This document shows positions 22,063 to 33,884 of a stretch of 64,000 nucleotides of DNA, one piece after another. The stretch is from Daphnia carinata (taxonomy: Eukaryota > Arthropoda > Branchiopoda > Diplostraca > Daphniidae), in contig NC_081333.1 in the NCBI RefSeq assembly GCF_022539665.2, positions 186,001 to 250,000 on the forward strand, written 5' to 3'. The notes under the pieces are model-generated. The model searched no databases and had not been told where the DNA came from. It saw nothing but the letters and a program-made list of their open reading frames with translations. Position numbers and translations under genes: made by a program. Each line of letters opens with the position of its first letter. Position 1 is the first letter of the stretch.

Positions 22063-22665
22063 CGGCAAACATGCTAGCGTGCAATATCAACTCTTAATAT
22101 TGACGATACCAATGACGGTCTAACTAAAAAAAAAAAAAAAAACCGAAAGAAAGACATAACAAACCGCGACCTGACGATGGGTGTTGCTGAACGTACGCGA
22201 TAGTCAGCGAATAACTGTAAAATGTAGCCGATGCCAAGAAAACACAAAGGGCGTGTATATGGCCGGCTTTGTGTTTGCTTGCGGTTCCGTTGTTTTCTCG
22301 AATTGTTAGTACGAGAAGAAATCTGTTGAAGATGATGGAATGGCCTGTGCGTAGGGCTGATAGCTAGTACGTTTTCGGTAATTTGAGGAAGCCGAATAAC
22401 TGTTGTTAATTGATGTAATAGATACGTCTAGTGTAGTTCCATTCGATTAGAACTCTAATCAATTCAAATTAGATTGAGCCATCATGAATTTGTGTATTGT
22501 CATCAGCTAGATTCTCTATTCGACGTTTGCTTTCTTGAAATTCAAACGTGTGCGCATAGTTTTGATTTGTTGCAGAATAATAAAGATAAAATTATAAATA
22601 TCAAGAGTAAAGATAGTGCTGCTATGTGGTAATGCAAATGAGCGAATGGATGTCTTTGTTCACAC

Positions 22666-23484
22666 CTAGCCGTGATAATAATAGCGTCTGTGCCCACCGT
22701 GGTAATACTGGGGGCGATACTGCGGCCGGTATTGATAGCCATAATTATATTGCGGACGATATCCGTAATGAGGTTGGGCATAATAACCGCCGTAGTTGTA
22801 CTGAGGATATTCATCGTAATACGCGCTGAAATATCCAACAAAGGGTTATTCATTAAGCTCGTCTAAACAAAGAATAGCGTGATAAAAAATACCATTACCT
22901 GGATCTGTCGTTGTCCCAGCTGGATGACCAGCTTGATCTAGAAGCCCGGGATCGGCTGGACCGATAACTTGAGCGTGAGCGTGAGCTGGAACTCGATCGT
23001 CTTCTGGACCGGTCGTCGTCGAAAAGCCTAGCAAGAGCTACCCGTTTGGCTCTGAACGAATCAATTTCGATCAAGAACTGATCTGTCCCGTCATCTTTCG
23101 ATGAAATGATGTCTTTTTCACTTTGATCTATCGAGGGTTTTAGTGGAGGCAAAGCAGTCGCACTCGATCTGTAAGAAGCATTCGTTTTCTGTTATACTTT
23201 GATCTGCATGGTGTAAATGATTAAAAATTGTTCTTACACCGGAGGATTGAATTGAATTTCATCGAAACCAATCGGTCCGTACATCCATCTGGCTGCTACG
23301 TTATCGTTCTCATCGTCAAATGAGCCCTCAACGAACGGGACCCATTCTCCACCGTCTGTTCCATTGACGGCCGTTGTTAGAACAGGTAACCACAATCCAA
23401 CCTGAATGCAAAGAAGTTCATGTAACATCAAAAATGAGTAGAAAAATGTCATTTTACCAGGTAGAAAATTAAACGAGGTAACAT
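22666..23484 (-). CDS. Secreted Arg/Ser-rich protein with Tyr-rich tail (206 aa)
   Basis: Four exons: 23458-23484 (MLPRLIFYL), 23238-23401, 22899-23168 and 22666-22825, phases 0, 2, 2. Exon 2 completes the signal peptide (VGLWLPVLTTAV) and is acidic, with WVPFVEGSFDDENDN. Exon 3 has a dibasic AKR site and then a dense Arg/Ser domain (DDDRSRRRSSSSSRSRSS), resembling nuclear SR domains but behind a signal peptide. Exon 4 is YGY/RPQY-rich, ending RRYYYHG. The charge moves from acidic to basic to aromatic along the chain, which might support self-assembly; that is inference. No known family. Confidence 0.74.
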
Positions 23485-23575
23485 CGTCGACGTTGTCTTT
23501 CTCGCCAACTGCCAACAATGAATGCTACGAACGAAATGTGATGCACAAGACAAACTCCTGTTCATCTATATAACG

Positions 23576-23582
23576 AGCATTG
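23576..23582 (-). promoter_or_regulatory. TATA box
   Basis: TATATAG on the minus strand about 92 bp upstream of the ATG at 23484. Confidence 0.5.
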
Positions 23583-23707
23583 TTGCAGGCCCGTTTACAG
23601 CAAACGGCCTACATACATTAGTCAGGGGAAAAACCTAATAAGGAAATGCTTACGGAAGGGACAAAAGAAATCCCCCGGCCAAATGGCCAAGTAATAAATT
23701 ATTCTAT

Positions 23708-23938
23708 TTAAAATATAGATTTTAAAAAAAAAGACCTTAAATCATAGGCTTCCGGATGCATTGTTGTAGTCTTCACGTCCGTGCTCATCGTCCATTGAAA
23801 GAAGGTGACAGGTGCACCTGTGCAGGTACACTGAATCTGACGATCGCAAGTTCCGTTTTTATACGTGGTGGAATGGGCTCCTGATTCCAACGTGAAGGCA
23901 ACTTCAAAAGAAAAAAAAATTAGAAACAACAGTTTCAT
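23708..23938 (-). CDS. Possible small secreted Cys-containing peptide (76 aa)
   Basis: An open frame starts MKLLFLIFFSFEVAF, a plausible signal peptide, and contains GTCDRQIQCTCTGAP, then a Thr-rich tail. There is an alternative reading: the run of T before GAAG looks like a splice acceptor, so the frame could begin at an internal exon whose partner I did not find. No paralogue or clear promoter is visible, hence low confidence. Confidence 0.35.
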   Translation of the reverse strand: MKLLFLIFFSFEVAFTLESGAHSTTYKNGTCDRQIQCTCTGAPVTFFQWTMSTDVKTTTMHPEAYDLRSFFLKSIF

Positions 23939-25504
23939 TATCGATAAAAGACGTTTAAGATACTTGAAGGACCACCACGGCCATGTGTCTCGTTTTTATT
24001 TTTATGTCAATGGGGCGGAAGAGATGGCCCCTTCATGGGGAAGGGTTTCCTTTTTGTCCTTTGTCTTGGCGTGTCTGAAAGGCACCTTCAAAAGTTCAGT
24101 GACATCACAATAGCTCCCCCTTTCCATCAAAATTTAACGGACAAAAAAAAAAAAACTCCCCCCAAAAATTTCAAGTCCTGATTTAGCGTGAATCACAAGC
24201 TTAATCCGACTATCTCATTTCGTGTTTTCAAAATTCGTGACAACATGAAAGAATCAGTCAGAAAAAACGTCACCCCGCCCCTACGTGTTAATTATACACA
24301 ATATTATACGTTGATCCACACATCAAATAGTAGACAATGATGCGTGGCAAATTCAAAAACCTACAATTAATGATTATACACGTAGGAAAAGCAACTGAGA
24401 TTGACCGACTGTAGTTCAAGGAACTTTGAAGATCAACGACGCCCTTTGGCGCTTTGCCAGTTGCTTCGCTTAGATGGTTACATAAAACAAGGACGCATGT
24501 CTTTCCCTTTTTTGCCCATCTAACTGAGAAGAAAAAAAAAATGAATAATATATTTGAAAAGAAAAGGGGGAAATAAAGCCACCCATAGATAACATGCAAG
24601 AACAGCCTGGCTTTTCTATGTTGTTGTGATCGTCAAGCCGGCCAATTTCACCTTCCAGGCTTGTAAGCAAACGTGCGGGATGAATGACTCTTGTCGTGCT
24701 GGAGCTGTCTTCCCTTCAATGCTTACATTCAGCTATGAAAGAAATACGACAAGCAAGGGGAGTGAATCTACACCTTTAAAAAATTGGATGTCAGAATTCA
24801 CGATAAGACTGTCACGCTCTGTGGTTTCCATTCACGACGACCAACAAAGCCCATCACCTTGTGGGACTTGTTAACTTTTTTTGGCTAAAAAACAATCGCA
24901 ATGGAAAAGCATCGTCATAAATATGGTCTGACCAACGAGGACAAAGCCACTCTTTATTTATTGCACGCTATAGAAAAATGGGGACTGAGTAAAATCGAAA
25001 CTAGATATTATAATGATTATATTAACTCGTCTCCTTAACATCGAGGAAGACGGTGATTAACTCAACGAGCTAGAGAGAGCGTGAATTTCACGTTGGGCGT
25101 GTGAGAACAACAACAACGTGAAGGTGTAACCTTGAACCAACTACCACAAATGAAAGTGATCATTGGTCTCATCCCTTTTCTCTGTGCCGGTGATCTACCG
25201 GAATGGATGTGAACGCGAATGTTGAGTGCATTTCTAAGTAATTCACCTATACGAAAAAAGCTCTCTTCATATTTTCAGTTGACACGGCGACGGAATGTTT
25301 CTCCCGATGTATTTCCATTTTTTGAAAAACATAAACAACCAAAGGCAATTACCGAAATTCAAAGCCACGCTTCCTTTCCGAAAAAACAAACAAAAGAATA
25401 ACGTGATACGAACCGTCAAAAACGTACAAGAAAAATAAAACACGACACTCTCGGACAAAGCTTACGTTCAAATAGGGGATGGCCAAACAGTCTGACCAAT
25501 CCAC
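23939..25504. other. Intergenic, no gene recognised
   Basis: About 1.6 kb. Only short, unsupported open frames on both strands (for example 24288-24599 and 24626-24874). It includes poly-A and poly-T runs. Confidence 0.35.
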
Positions 25505-26097
25505 CTAATGATGTTTCAAGTGCATTGGCTGTTTATGCTGGACAGGTAGGGCTCGATAACGGCCGTATTTAGGGGCAGCTGGTTGGACACCAAACGACTG
25601 AGATTGCTGGTAAAGTTGTTGATAAATGGCAGCGAATGGATCCTGAGGCTTCGCTTGTCCGACGAAACTCGGCTGGGCAACGATCACTTGGCCGTCGTTC
25701 ATAGGCTGGGCAGATCCGCTGAGCAGGGCGGCTAGTTGTTCTCGAGTGACTAGGATACCGTACGGCCTCTGTTGTTCCTGGAATTGTGGTTCACTCAAAC
25801 CCCAGAAAGGTCTTCCGTAATAGGGTCCTACCGGCCTGTTGGGACGATGGCCAGAACCAGGCGGACGGTGTTGTCCTGAATCGATCGATAAACATGTTGC
25901 ATTTTAGCTCAAAAAGAAATCAAAGAGGACCATCCTTTTTAGTTAGAATCTGTACCCCCAGGATAACCGCCTTGTTGGGGATAACCAGGGTATGCGCCTG
26001 GATACCCTCCCTGTACTGGATAACCGCCTCCTGGATAACCTCCACCTGGATAACCCCCACCAGGATAACCCCCACCCGGATAACCTCCACCCGCGTA

Positions 26098-26169
<72 letters not shown>

Positions 26170-27304
26170 CCATATTGAGGATAACCTCCGCCGTATTGAG
26201 GATAACCCCCTGGATAGGCACCTGGATAACCACCTTGCTGAGGATAGCCGTAATTTCCTTGTGCTGTTTGAACAGTTTAAAGATTTGAATTGAATTGGAT
26301 CATTCTATGTGGACATTGTTAATATAAACTTACACGGATAGCCTCCGACAGCTCCACCAATCAAACTGCCGATGATGCCTCCCACTTGGCTGCCGCTTTG
26401 TTTGTCCGTGTTGGACGTTTGTTTCACTTGCTGTTGTTTGTCCTCTTCGTTCGCACCTTTCTCCAGTTGCTGCCTGATTAGGTATTCAGCCACTTGAGCC
26501 CGGGTCTCCTCCGAAAGGCCGTCCATGTCGACAAACTGATTTCCGTTTCCATCATCGACGGCCATGCGAGTCAACACTTGGGCCAGTTCCTCGTCAGAAG
26601 GTTGGCCACCGAGTTCTTGTCCTTCGCCGAGTTGGACCTGTTGGGCCTGTTGGATCTGTTCGTTCAACTGCCTCATGACCTCTTCTTTGACCTCTGGTGG
26701 CAGTTGATCTGAATCGACAATGAAAGCTCCACCATCGCCTGGAACGATTAACGGTTGGCTGTCTTGTTGCTGCTGTTGGATTTGCTGCATGACGTCTTGC
26801 TCGCGCAAAAGCATCAGGGCCAGCTGGCCCTGTTGCTCTTCAGTCAGCTGGACCTTTTCGTTGGCTGGGTCCGCATTCTGAGGCCCTTCTTTCTCCACCT
26901 CGAACACAACAACCGATTGATCTTTGACCACCTGATCAGGACGAGAGGCTTGTTGCTGTTCCAACTTGTTGCCGGACTGGCCTTTGCCCGCCTGTTGTTG
27001 ATGGAGGGCATCCACCACTTGCTGCTGGACTTCACGTGGCAAATCATCGAATTGAACAATCTGAGAGTTGGCGTTGTTGCTGATTGTGATCGGCTGCTTG
27101 TTGGCCGTTACGACGGTCGAATCGAACGCACCGGACGTCACGTCCAAACCGGTTGCAACTTGCATGGCCAGCAGCAACTTTAAAAACGAGTTATTTTAAA
27201 GGTAGCATAACAAATCTAATTTTTTAGGCTGAAATTCCAATGTGTTAGAGAAAATCAAATGAATAATGAATTACCGTGATGAAGTGCGTTAAAACTGCCA
27301 TCAT
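25505..27304 (-). CDS. Secreted 'LP'-repeat protein with Gly-Tyr-Pro tail; frame broken by GA repeat
   Basis: Exons 27275-27304 (MMAVLTHFIT), 26334-27177, 25956-26263 and 25505-25875, phases 0, 1, 1. A signal peptide (LLLAMQVATGLDV) precedes a Gln-rich region with three copies of a short helical unit: IVQFDDLPREVQQQVVDAL, FIVDSDQLPPEVKEEVMRQL and FVDMDGLSEETRAQVAEYL. Then come GGIIGSLIGGAVGGYP, GGYPGG repeats and a polar tail. Exon 3 holds a 65-bp GA microsatellite (26101-26165). At that length the two sides are out of frame; 63 bp would give an intact 516-codon gene with a Ser-Leu run. This is either a sequence error, a polymorphic allele or a disabled gene. The intact paralogue is at 28464-30060. 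Confidence 0.78.
26101..26165. repeat. (GA)n microsatellite inside a coding exon
   Basis: 65 bp of uninterrupted GA lies between codons for Gly-Gly and Gly-Tyr-Ala of the minus-strand gene 25505-27304. 65 is not a multiple of three, so the downstream GGYPGG frame is lost unless the true tract is one unit shorter or two longer. Confidence 0.95.
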
Positions 27305-28463
27305 CTTTGAATGGTGTTTTTCCAGGAAGAAGCCGAGCTGGTTGCTCGACTAGTTACAGCAAACGTATGGCCACTCTTCGCACAAAATTGTCCTTTATGT
27401 ACACGTGATACCCACGCACAGACACACACACACAAAGGATACACCTTTTCTTCACGGCCAGTTGAGGTGGGCCACCGCACCGGGATGGAAGTAGGCGGAG
27501 GGAAGAAAAAAAGACGAAAGCCCAACACGAAAAGCGAAGCAAAGTAGAATGGATTGACCGATAAGGAAGAGAATTGTTAAAGAAGAAAAGCAACAAAAAT
27601 ATTTTTAAAAATTCGATGAGCCACGTCGGCAATTGCCATCAGAAAAGATATGAATGAGAGTCAAAGGTATAAAAAAAGGGTCTGCTGAGATGTTTAATTT
27701 AAATTTTGTTTAATACATTTGTTTTTTTTTTTGTGTGTAACTGTTGATATCGTGCGTCACGTTTCGTGACTAACAAATCATTTCGTTGGAAAAAGATGAA
27801 AACTGGTTTGAGGCAACGGCCACTGACCCATCCGCTGGACTGGTTCTCTCCTTCGTAAAGTGGCCGTTCATTCTGTAATTTACATTTATACGGCGCTCGT
27901 GCCGTTAAAAATACACATTAAATTAGAAAGGATGACAATAAAATGCTAATTGAAAAAAAGAAAACCCCTCTATCATTTACGTAGAAAGAAACTCACCTTG
28001 ACTTTTGAAAGCAGCACACCCATAGTTTTCAATTTCATCCAACACGAAAAATCTTCTTCTTTTCTATTTTTTTAATATTCAAATTGAATGTGGAAAAAAA
28101 AAAACGCATTACCAGCCGGGTGGTATTCTTTCAACTCCCATACCACGAAAGTCGTGCAGTTCAAAGTTGCACGACGGGGGGGGGGGGGGGGTTACGAAGT
28201 CATTCGTGAGAAACGGAAATATCTTCACGGTCATTGCAAATTCATTTCATGAAACTCTTTGATGAGACAATTGTTTCAACATTTTGTATATTGACCAAAC
28301 GAAAATGGTTTAACATATGAAAACGTGTAAATATTATTGTCACTGCACACAAACTTGAGCCCCTTTAAATCAATCATCCCCCCAATTACATTCAATTCGT
28401 ATTCCCGGCAAATATAAATAATCGATGAACACTCTCCACCCCCTACCAATCGATTTAAATGAT
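27305..28463. other. Intergenic with promoter and poly-G tract
   Basis: Directly upstream of the gene at 25505-27304 is a promoter block shared with its paralogue (27345-27400, TATA-like ATAAAG near 27390). The rest is AT-rich, with a 16-base poly-G at 28176-28191. A candidate mini-exon near 28010-28035 on the minus strand has no convincing partner. Confidence 0.4.
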
Positions 28464-30060
28464 TCAATAGCGACGGAACTTGTAATTGACGTAGGGCCTG
28501 GGCTGTTGGACGGCGAAATCTGCGGGATGGAAGCGGGACGTCTGTGCGTATCTCGAACCAACTGGTTGAGCCTCCGACTCGTACAGCTGGCGGTAATACG
28601 CGTAATAGGTGGCCAATGGACTAAGCTGTTCTTCGGGCTTCAGGTCCTCCACGTAATCGCTGGGTGCAAGTGGAAAGCCGGCCACCGGTCCGCCAATCGT
28701 GCGGAAGGGCGAAAGTTTTGATGCGACGGATCCGCCGAACAATTGCGGCAATTGTTCGCGAGTCATCAACGAACTTTGCGGAACGTAGGGCCGGCTAGCG
28801 TAAGAGACGGGATAGTTGGCTTTAAGACCGGCGTACGGATAAGCAGCTAGCGCGGAATGAGGTCTGAAACCGCCGTGGTAACGATTTCCACTTGGATAAC
28901 CTCCGTATTGAGGATAAACTCCATACAGGGGATATCCGGATGAATAAGACAGTCTTTGGGGATAAGCTATTCAACAATGAAATATCGATGAGTTTTATTG
29001 AAATTGATGATAGGAAATGTGAAATGCAATTAATACCGTAAGGTGAATAGCGTAGAGGGTAATAACCGGATGCTGGTGCTGCATTGTTTGCGGAAGAAAC
29101 GACAAAAGATTAGAATTTATTAGGTCATAAAATGTAAATGGATTGGTTTTTTACCGGAATAATCAGCGAGAGCTCCCTGCAGGAAACTACTCAAGAGTTC
29201 ATCGATGTGACTGTTGGTAGTTTGCTTGTTGAAAAGGCCGGCGAAATTAGCCTCTTGCGCTTTAACCTTCTCCGCTTGTTGTTGCAATTTCAGCTCCTGT
29301 TCAAATTCCTTCTCTTCGTCCATCATTTGCTGTTTGGTCAAGTATTCAGACACTTGGAGCTTCAGGGCAGCGGGCAGTTCTTCCAAATCGATGTACTGGT
29401 TGCCCACCTCATCTTCGACGGCCATGCGAGTAAGCAGTTCGGCAATTCCGGCCGCCAATTCAGGATCGAATGATTCATCTTCCGATGGCGGTACGACATC
29501 GCTTTTCACTTGAGCTACTTGTCCTTTAACAGCCTGTTGTTTTTGCTTTTGTTTCTTCTCCTGAGAGACACGGTACTGAGTGTTCAATTGCCTCATGATT
29601 TCCTCACGGACGTCAGGTGGCAATTGCTGGGCATTGACGACGAATGGCCCCTCTCCTTGGATGTGGTGTCCAGCATCGAGTTGGGCTTTTTTGACGTCTT
29701 CCACTGATTTCGTTGCGTCCACGTTCACTTTCTGAGGTGCGTCAGCCGACGTTTCCGGCACGGGCTCGACCACCTTTTCTTTTTGAACGGGTTCGACAGT
29801 TTTCTGGACAGTTTCCTGTTGGACCTTGGCAGGCAGTGGATCGGATGCGACAACTTGTGGAGCCTTGACTTGCTGCGCAGTCTTGACGGCAGGCGAAGCG
29901 ACCGGACGGCCTTTAACATTTGCGCTGGCCGATAACTGAACAACCAAAAGCAGCTGGAAAAATGGCGAAAGATGATTGAAAATCAATTCAATTTGCTTTA
30001 AAAAAATTTGAAAGTTTGCAATTTTACCGTGAAAAGAGCCGCAACTCTCGCGATGGCCAT
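28464..30060 (-). CDS. Secreted 'LP'-repeat protein with Tyr/Pro-rich tail (458 aa)
   Basis: Exons 30028-30060 (MAIARVAALFT), 29155-29953, 29037-29078 and 28464-28966, phases 0, 1, 1; the sum is 459 codons. The signal peptide (LLLVVQLSASA) is followed by a Lys/Val/Gln-rich region, then two helical units, FVVNAQQLPPDVREEIMRQL and YIDLEELPAALKLQVSEYL, matching units 2 and 3 of the neighbour at 25505-27304. ELLTRMAVEDE before the last unit is also shared (VLTRMAVDD). The C-terminal third is Tyr/Pro/Ser-rich and ends PYVNYKFRRY. The two genes are tandem duplicates with the same intron phases. Extracellular; function unknown. Confidence 0.83.
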
Positions 30061-30124
30061 CTTTGTGATTGGTTGTTGGTCTTGTGCACTTGATGACCTT
30101 TGGGAACGATGGTTTGGTTGATTC

Positions 30125-30183
30125 CTCGACTAGTTACGGTAAACGTATGACCGTTCTTCTGGCATAGTGTCCCTCTTTATATA
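30125..30183 (-). promoter_or_regulatory. Core promoter conserved between the two 'LP'-repeat genes
   Basis: TATATAAA is at 30176-30183. Downstream, toward the ATG at 30060, the block containing CTCGACTAGTTAC (identical at 27345-27357) and AAACGTATG is conserved in the paralogue, although the introns are not. The conserved part probably spans the start site and 5' leader. Confidence 0.6.
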
Positions 30184-31604
30184 TACATAGCGTTTCATTT
30201 CACAGGAGGGCACGAAAATGGGAGGGAAAAAAGAGTTGAGTTGAGTGGGAGGAGTAGTTCGCTATCAACTTGAACGAACGTTCGATCGCCGCAGAGATTT
30301 TCGACTGTTGCATCAAACTGGTTTGACTAGTGAACCAACGGCTGCCCATCTGTTGCAATTACATCCTACATCGAAAACGAAGAAATAAATTCAAATATGG
30401 CTGCCGAAATTGACTTCGAGTTCAACTATGTACATATCATCATTATAGGAACTGGTTTGTGTAGTTGGCTATCAAGCTGTAAGCGTTTTTTATTCAGAAT
30501 TGACTGTTTTGAAATGAGGAACATCGAAAAACCTGATTTTGGTTGATGAACTCTGTAATGTGTGTGGCCATTGACATGGCACACGAGCTTGTTTTTCTCG
30601 CAGCAACAGCATGAACTGCAGACGGCATAACGACGAAGTAAAAAGAAAACAAATAATATTCCAATCTTGGCCTTGATGCAGGCACAGCGTGATAATTCAC
30701 GTGAACTACAACCTTGAATTGAAATGTTTGGGACTATCAAAACAGTGGAAAACTAGTTCACTGTGTGAAATCAGTTTTGAAACACAAAAGAGGAACAGAT
30801 GAGCAATTAGAAATTTTAAAATCTATAAACACGTACGACCATGTAATAACAGTCACTATTCCATATGTGTGTAATGTTACGACGGCTATTGACCTCCCGC
30901 ACGCCCCTAAAAGTCCATTCCTCCGTACTCTGTTGTCTTCGTATTTTTGTTTGAATCTTGTTTCTCCCCAAATGTCTTGCTGAACACACGGGCATGCTAA
31001 ACAGAAGACGAAAAAAAAGAAGTCCGTGACCGACGCCGTTGGGGTAAAACGACGAGTCACGCGCAGTCGAACACCAGCAACAGCAGAAAAGAAAATGGTT
31101 TCAATATTTTTTTTTTTTCGAGCCAACAAACTCCTGGTATCTGATGAGCGTGATAACGACGAGCAATTCTAGATATTTCATTAAAAGTTGAGTTTGGACA
31201 TTGTCTAGGGAATTCACCCGCATTTCATTGTTCTTTTTTTCATAGAACAATTCACTCGATAGAGTCACATGCATTATTCTATCTACATTCTCTTAATTCG
31301 TTGATACGCACACCACGGATTTTCTCCAATCAACAATTTTAATGCTATAAATCAAAAGACCATATTCATTGAAATCAACTGTATCCCTTTTTGTATAGGA
31401 AGAAGGCCACCGCCTCGGGAGGTGGTTCTTTCTTCCGACTCCCCTCACGATATTCAAGGCCATAACAGTTTGCGTTGCTATGGTTACTGACACACTCACC
31501 AATTATATTCGAATACTACTGACCGCTATAATCGTTAAACTCAGGTGGAGATTTTTTACGGCTGGCTTTTGCAGATAATAATTATCGGAACCGCAACTTA
31601 CCTC

Positions 31605-31618
31605 GTTACCATGGCAAC
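31605..31618. promoter_or_regulatory. RFX X-box palindrome
   Basis: GTTACCATGGCAAC fits the X-box consensus RYYNYY-N(1-3)-RRNRAC in both orientations. A related, one-mismatch copy GTTGCTATGGTTAC lies at about 31474-31487. RFX factors drive ciliary genes; I see no ciliary gene beside these sites. Confidence 0.45.
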
Positions 31619-31724
31619 GTCGTTTAGAACGAAATGATCATTTCACTGCCCCTAGCCATTTTTTTGTTCTAGAGGTCGACGAAGGTCAATGGTTTCACCT
31701 TCATCATTGGTTGTTGTCACTCTG

Positions 31725-31744
31725 TTCGGGAATGTTCTATAAAC
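31725..31744 (+). promoter_or_regulatory. Heat-shock element with adjoining TATA box
   Basis: TTCGGGAATGTTC is a perfect three-unit HSF site (nTTCnnGAAnnTTCn), followed at once by TATAAAC. No HSP gene follows; the transcript it would drive is unidentified. Confidence 0.45.
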
Positions 31745-33884
31745 TTCAGTTTCTGGCGACGCTAAACAGCAAATGGCTCTAGCAGCGGGTAAACTATACA
31801 AAGACGTGATTGAGTGGGTGTCGTGCCGAAATGATTTGTCGCATTTATCATTTTAGGAGATTTATCAGTTAAAGAAAGATGCCCACAATGTCAAAGATTT
31901 GAAGAAAAAGAAAGAACGTAAACACAGAGGTGAATCCCCTCGGTTAGCCGAAGGTGAAAATGACATTTACACAGTTTTTCAAAAGCCAAGCTTAATTCTT
32001 TTGTTTCTCTCTTTCTGCTATCACGATGGCCTTCAAACGGCATTTAACAGCGTGAAATAATTTCATTTTCTCGCTTGCCTTTGAAATCACACCATTTAAC
32101 CCCTGTTACCGGAAAGCTGCACGTTTGCTTGGATTGTTCCAGAAACGCATCCATCAAACAAAAGATCCTTCATTTTTTTCTGAAAGATTTTTCAAGAGCA
32201 ACTGACGCCAGAGGCTTTCATTTATATTTCCGCGTAATAGCCTTGGAGAAAACGAAATCTGTTGTTTGAATGTTGTTGGCCCTTTTAGTTGCAATCAGGA
32301 CGAGAGTTGGTGAAACAGATTGAAAGCCTTTGAGGTTGGGTTGTTTGTTTCGGGATGCTTCCATTCTCGTGTTTACCCGCGAACATGGAAGAGTGCCAAG
32401 GAAGATAAGCGATTACAACTAAAAGGTACAAAATATTCTAATTAGTTTCGCGTTATCGCCATTTCAGATGCAAACATTCTCCTTTCGTTGTTGAAAAACT
32501 AAAACGAATTACTATATCAGTTGAGCTATTCCAATCCAACGATGCCCACCTTCCTTGTTCCTATAGACTGGCCATGGAACACCGCCGGTTCGACGGCCTA
32601 GCCCAGCCTTGTAATGTTCTATACGATGCAGAAAAGCAGTTCCAGGACGTGCAATTAAATAGCTACGACGCAGTGCATTATAGTCACGTGATTTAACTAT
32701 CTTCTCAGCGTCGCTGTCGTATCTTGTCGGTCATTTAATACGTTTATTGTCAAGTACCACAGAACCTTTTTTTTATTAAACTTGCATAATTTAATGAAGA
32801 AAACATCTTTTTTTTTCTTATTTTTTTTTCCTTATTTGGGTTTGCGTGCATGGGCGAGAAAAGCATTCCCCGTTATGTGTAGCGGTTGACTCTTACCTTG
32901 TTTGAATAAATTTGCATAGTAATCGCCTTGGCTGCATTCCATAACAACTTTGATGCGGGTGAATTATAACTAAAAATTAATGTGCAAATACCCAGAAATA
33001 CCAATGACATTCAATTGACATTGAGGTTATTTGGCTGATTGCGATCGGCATTCTCTCGTATTCATTAGTGCATTTCTTTTGTCGAAAGAAATCCAAGGAA
33101 CTATTTTCAGTCTCGGCAAAATGCGTGGGATATAAATTCGTCATAATTTTTAAAAAGAAACAAAAGCCAAACAACCGCAGTCGTAATGACAAACTAACTG
33201 GTGTGAAGGGTGGAACGGAATCGGCTGTAGCAGACAACGCAATTCAAGTTCGTCCGTGACTTTCATTCGACCTTCAGACTCGCACTCTGGCGTTTTGTAA
33301 ATGTAAAATATTTTACTTGTATTCTCATCAATTGTAATTGCTCGATCCATTATTATAAACATTGACGTGTCACGGAACACAACCTGTTCGTTTATTCTGC
33401 TGTTGAACGAGGTTGAGTGTTGGAACTCGTTCTGGTTTGGCGAGCGTTCACCTGACCATCAAACAAACGAAAGGAATGAGAAACAAAAGAAAGCAGTTTA
33501 CAAGCATGGAATATCTATAGACTTGTGCGATTGGATGCTACACGTACTACAAAATTCAGCTTCCATTGTATATCTACAAGACAACGTATATGGCAAACGT
33601 ATTGAACATACTAAGTCTGTATACAGTGCGGGACAATGACAGCTGTTTCCAGCAGAGGACGGTGGGGCTTCTGAATTATTCTTTACAAAAACGGATGTTA
33701 ACTGTATCCCTTTATATTGTCTGTTTGTTTTTCTTCAACTGTAAAATTACGCTTATTTGAATGAAGACGAACGAAAAATTTCACAGGATAATTGAATGTT
33801 TGCATTCGACATGTGACTAGTATCGATTAAAAAGGTTTGAACACAATAAAATGAGAGCTGAAACAGCAATAAGTGTACCCATTC

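Larger units (their letters stand above)
30184..33884. other. Long intergenic region with orphan control elements
   Basis: About 3.7 kb without an accepted gene. It contains an X-box palindrome (31605-31618), a heat-shock element with an adjacent TATA (31725-31744) and several unsupported open frames. A two-exon reading after the heat-shock element (ATG at 31773, acceptor near 31856) gives only a 26-codon product. Confidence 0.4.

Noticed and set aside
25786-26288. Plus- and minus-strand frames with poly(RE) or poly(SL) over the GA repeat
   Set aside because: These are simple translations of the microsatellite in alternative frames; the real coding frame is set by the GGYPGG repeats and splice phases.
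27780-28035. Minus-strand mini-exon (MGVLLSKVK, GTGAGT donor) joined to an exon near 27880
   Set aside because: The joined product has no signal peptide or known domain and ends in AT-rich sequence; evidence is too weak.
31773-31930. Two-exon small gene after the heat-shock element
   Set aside because: The only phase-consistent join gives 26 codons; the longer 68-codon frame in the second exon cannot be joined to an ATG.
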